A stretch of DNA of 16,648 nucleotides from an uncultured Prevotellaceae bacterium. Lineage in GTDB: Bacteria > Bacteroidota > Bacteroidia > Bacteroidales > Bacteroidaceae. The notes beneath the pieces were generated by a model. It had not been told where the DNA came from, did no database searches, and saw nothing but the letters and a program-made list of their open reading frames with translations. The stretch is from contig CAMJAO010000018.1 in the NCBI GenBank assembly GCA_946403615.1, positions 1 through 16,648 on the forward strand, written 5' to 3'. The translations under genes and the position numbers were made by a program. Below, piece after piece: positions 15,809-16,648 of the stretch (position 1 is its first letter; every line of letters starts with the position of its first letter).

Positions 15809-16648
15809 ATGGTTTACAACGAGATTGGAAAGACAGGGATGAAGGTATCAAACCTGAGTTTTGGCGCCTCATCGCTTGGCGGCGTTTTTCACGGGTTAAA
15901 AGAGGAAGAAGGCATCAACGCCGTGTTTGAAGCCGTCAAAATGGGAATGAACTTCATAGATGTGTCGCCCTATTATGGACATTTGAAAGCTGAGACAGTT
16001 TTAGGAAAAGCCTTGAAGGAATTGCCCCGCGACCAGTATTATCTATCCACAAAAGTGGGGCGGTACGGCAAAGATGGCGTGAACTATTGGGATTACTCTG
16101 CCAAACGTGCGAAAGAGAGCGTATATGAGAGCATGGAGCGGTTGAATGTCGATTACATCGACCTTATCAATGTGCATGACATAGAATTTGCCGATTTGAA
16201 TCAGGTAGTGAATGAAACACTTCCTGCTCTGGTGGAGTTGCGACAGCAAGGCGTGGTAGGACATGTAGGTATCACCGACTTGCAGCCCGAAAACTTGAAA
16301 TGGGTCATCGAGCACTCTGAACCGGGTACAGTAGAAAGTGTGCTGTGCTTCTGCCATTACTGTCTGAATGACGATTTGTTGCTTGACTATCTGGATTTCT
16401 TCGAAGAGCGCGGCATCGGAGTCATCAATGCCTCTCCCCTGTCGATGGGGCTGCTGTCGCAACGCGGCACCCCCGATTGGCATCCTGCCCCGGAAGCATT
16501 GAAAGCCGCATGTGCACGTGCCGCCGCATTCTGCGCAGAAAAGGGCTATCCGATAGAAAAACTTGCCATGCAGTATTCCACAAGTCTGAATCCGCGTATT
16601 GCGACGACACTTTTCAGCAGCACCAACCGCCAAAATGTGTTGAAAAAC
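15809..16648 (+). CDS. aldo/keto reductase, L-galactose / D-threo-aldose dehydrogenase type (3' end cut by window)
   Basis: The frame is open for 280 codons from the ATG at 15809 to the window edge, with no stop, so the C-terminus is missing. It begins MVYNEIGKTGMKVSNLSFGA, the usual opening of aldo/keto reductases, and carries the catalytic tetrad D51 and Y56 (FIDVSPYYG), K82 (STKVG) and H123 (INVHD). The (alpha/beta)8 barrel continues through GHVGITDLQPENL and GIGVINASPLSMGLL. The latter resembles plant L-galactose dehydrogenase and bacterial D-threo-aldose (L-fucose) dehydrogenases; the cofactor would be NAD(P). Family members usually have about 310-330 residues, so about 30-50 remain outside. 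The 46-base gap upstream is A/T-rich, with no TAnnTTTG box or terminator visible, so it may be read from the operon before it, although its sugar-oxidising role has no clear link. Confidence 0.92.
   Translation, partial: MVYNEIGKTGMKVSNLSFGASSLGGVFHGLKEEEGINAVFEAVKMGMNFIDVSPYYGHLKAETVLGKALKELPRDQYYLSTKVGRYGKDGVNYWDYSAKRAKESVYESMERLNVDYIDLINVHDIEFADLNQVVNETLPALVELRQQGVVGHVGITDLQPENLKWVIEHSEPGTVESVLCFCHYCLNDDLLLDYLDFFEERGIGVINASPLSMGLLSQRGTPDWHPAPEALKAACARAAAFCAEKGYPIEKLAMQYSTSLNPRIATTLFSSTNRQNVLKN

Noticed and set aside
16043..16633. 196-residue open frame on the minus strand
   Set aside because: It is antisense to the aldo/keto reductase, which has clear catalytic residues; the minus-strand protein is Cys/His-rich with no recognisable motif.

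Overview
The window looks like a piece of a Bacteroidales chromosome, most likely Prevotellaceae or Bacteroidaceae. The evidence is a secreted protein with a C-terminal tail like those of type IX secretion substrates, pectin-degrading genes arranged as in a polysaccharide utilisation locus, promoter boxes matching the Bacteroidetes -7 consensus TAnnTTTG, and mostly absent Shine-Dalgarno sequences. No tRNA, rRNA, CRISPR array, transposase or phage gene was found. Nine genes fill almost all of the sequence, and no gap between genes exceeds about 150 bases.

Region 1 (8-4814, + strand) is a pectin module. It holds a small secreted protein with a sorting-domain-like tail, a 944-residue multidomain family 1 pectate lyase, and a family 28 polygalacturonase. 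The lyase and hydrolase both attack the homogalacturonan backbone, by elimination and by hydrolysis respectively. Short degenerate tandem repeats (period 8, then period 7) begin at the 3' ends of the lyase and hydrolase genes, and a long inverted repeat lies between the two genes.

Region 2 (4876-6206, - strand) is a two-gene operon: a PAP2-family membrane phosphatase followed, with an ATGA overlap, by the tRNA methyltransferase TrmO. A promoter-like box just upstream of the phosphatase sits back to back with another that serves region 3.

Region 3 (6355-15762, + strand) is the most interesting part. Four tightly packed genes encode a one-pass membrane protein with an E/K/R-rich rod and WG repeats, an 806-residue actin/Hsp70-fold ATPase, a 1786-residue membrane protein, and a small one-pass membrane protein. 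In the 1786-residue protein I read a SEDS (FtsW/RodA-type) glycosyltransferase core joined to a class B penicillin-binding-protein transpeptidase. All three transpeptidase active-site motifs are present, and so is an aspartate where the SEDS catalytic residue is expected. A peptidoglycan polymerase and crosslinker would thus be one chain, made with an actin-like ATPase and two membrane accessory proteins. This suggests a self-contained, elongasome-like wall-synthesis machine. The domain calls come from motifs in the sequence; the joint function is inference.

Region 4 (15809 to the window end, + strand) is the start of an aldo/keto reductase of the L-galactose / D-threo-aldose dehydrogenase type. 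It is cut by the window edge.
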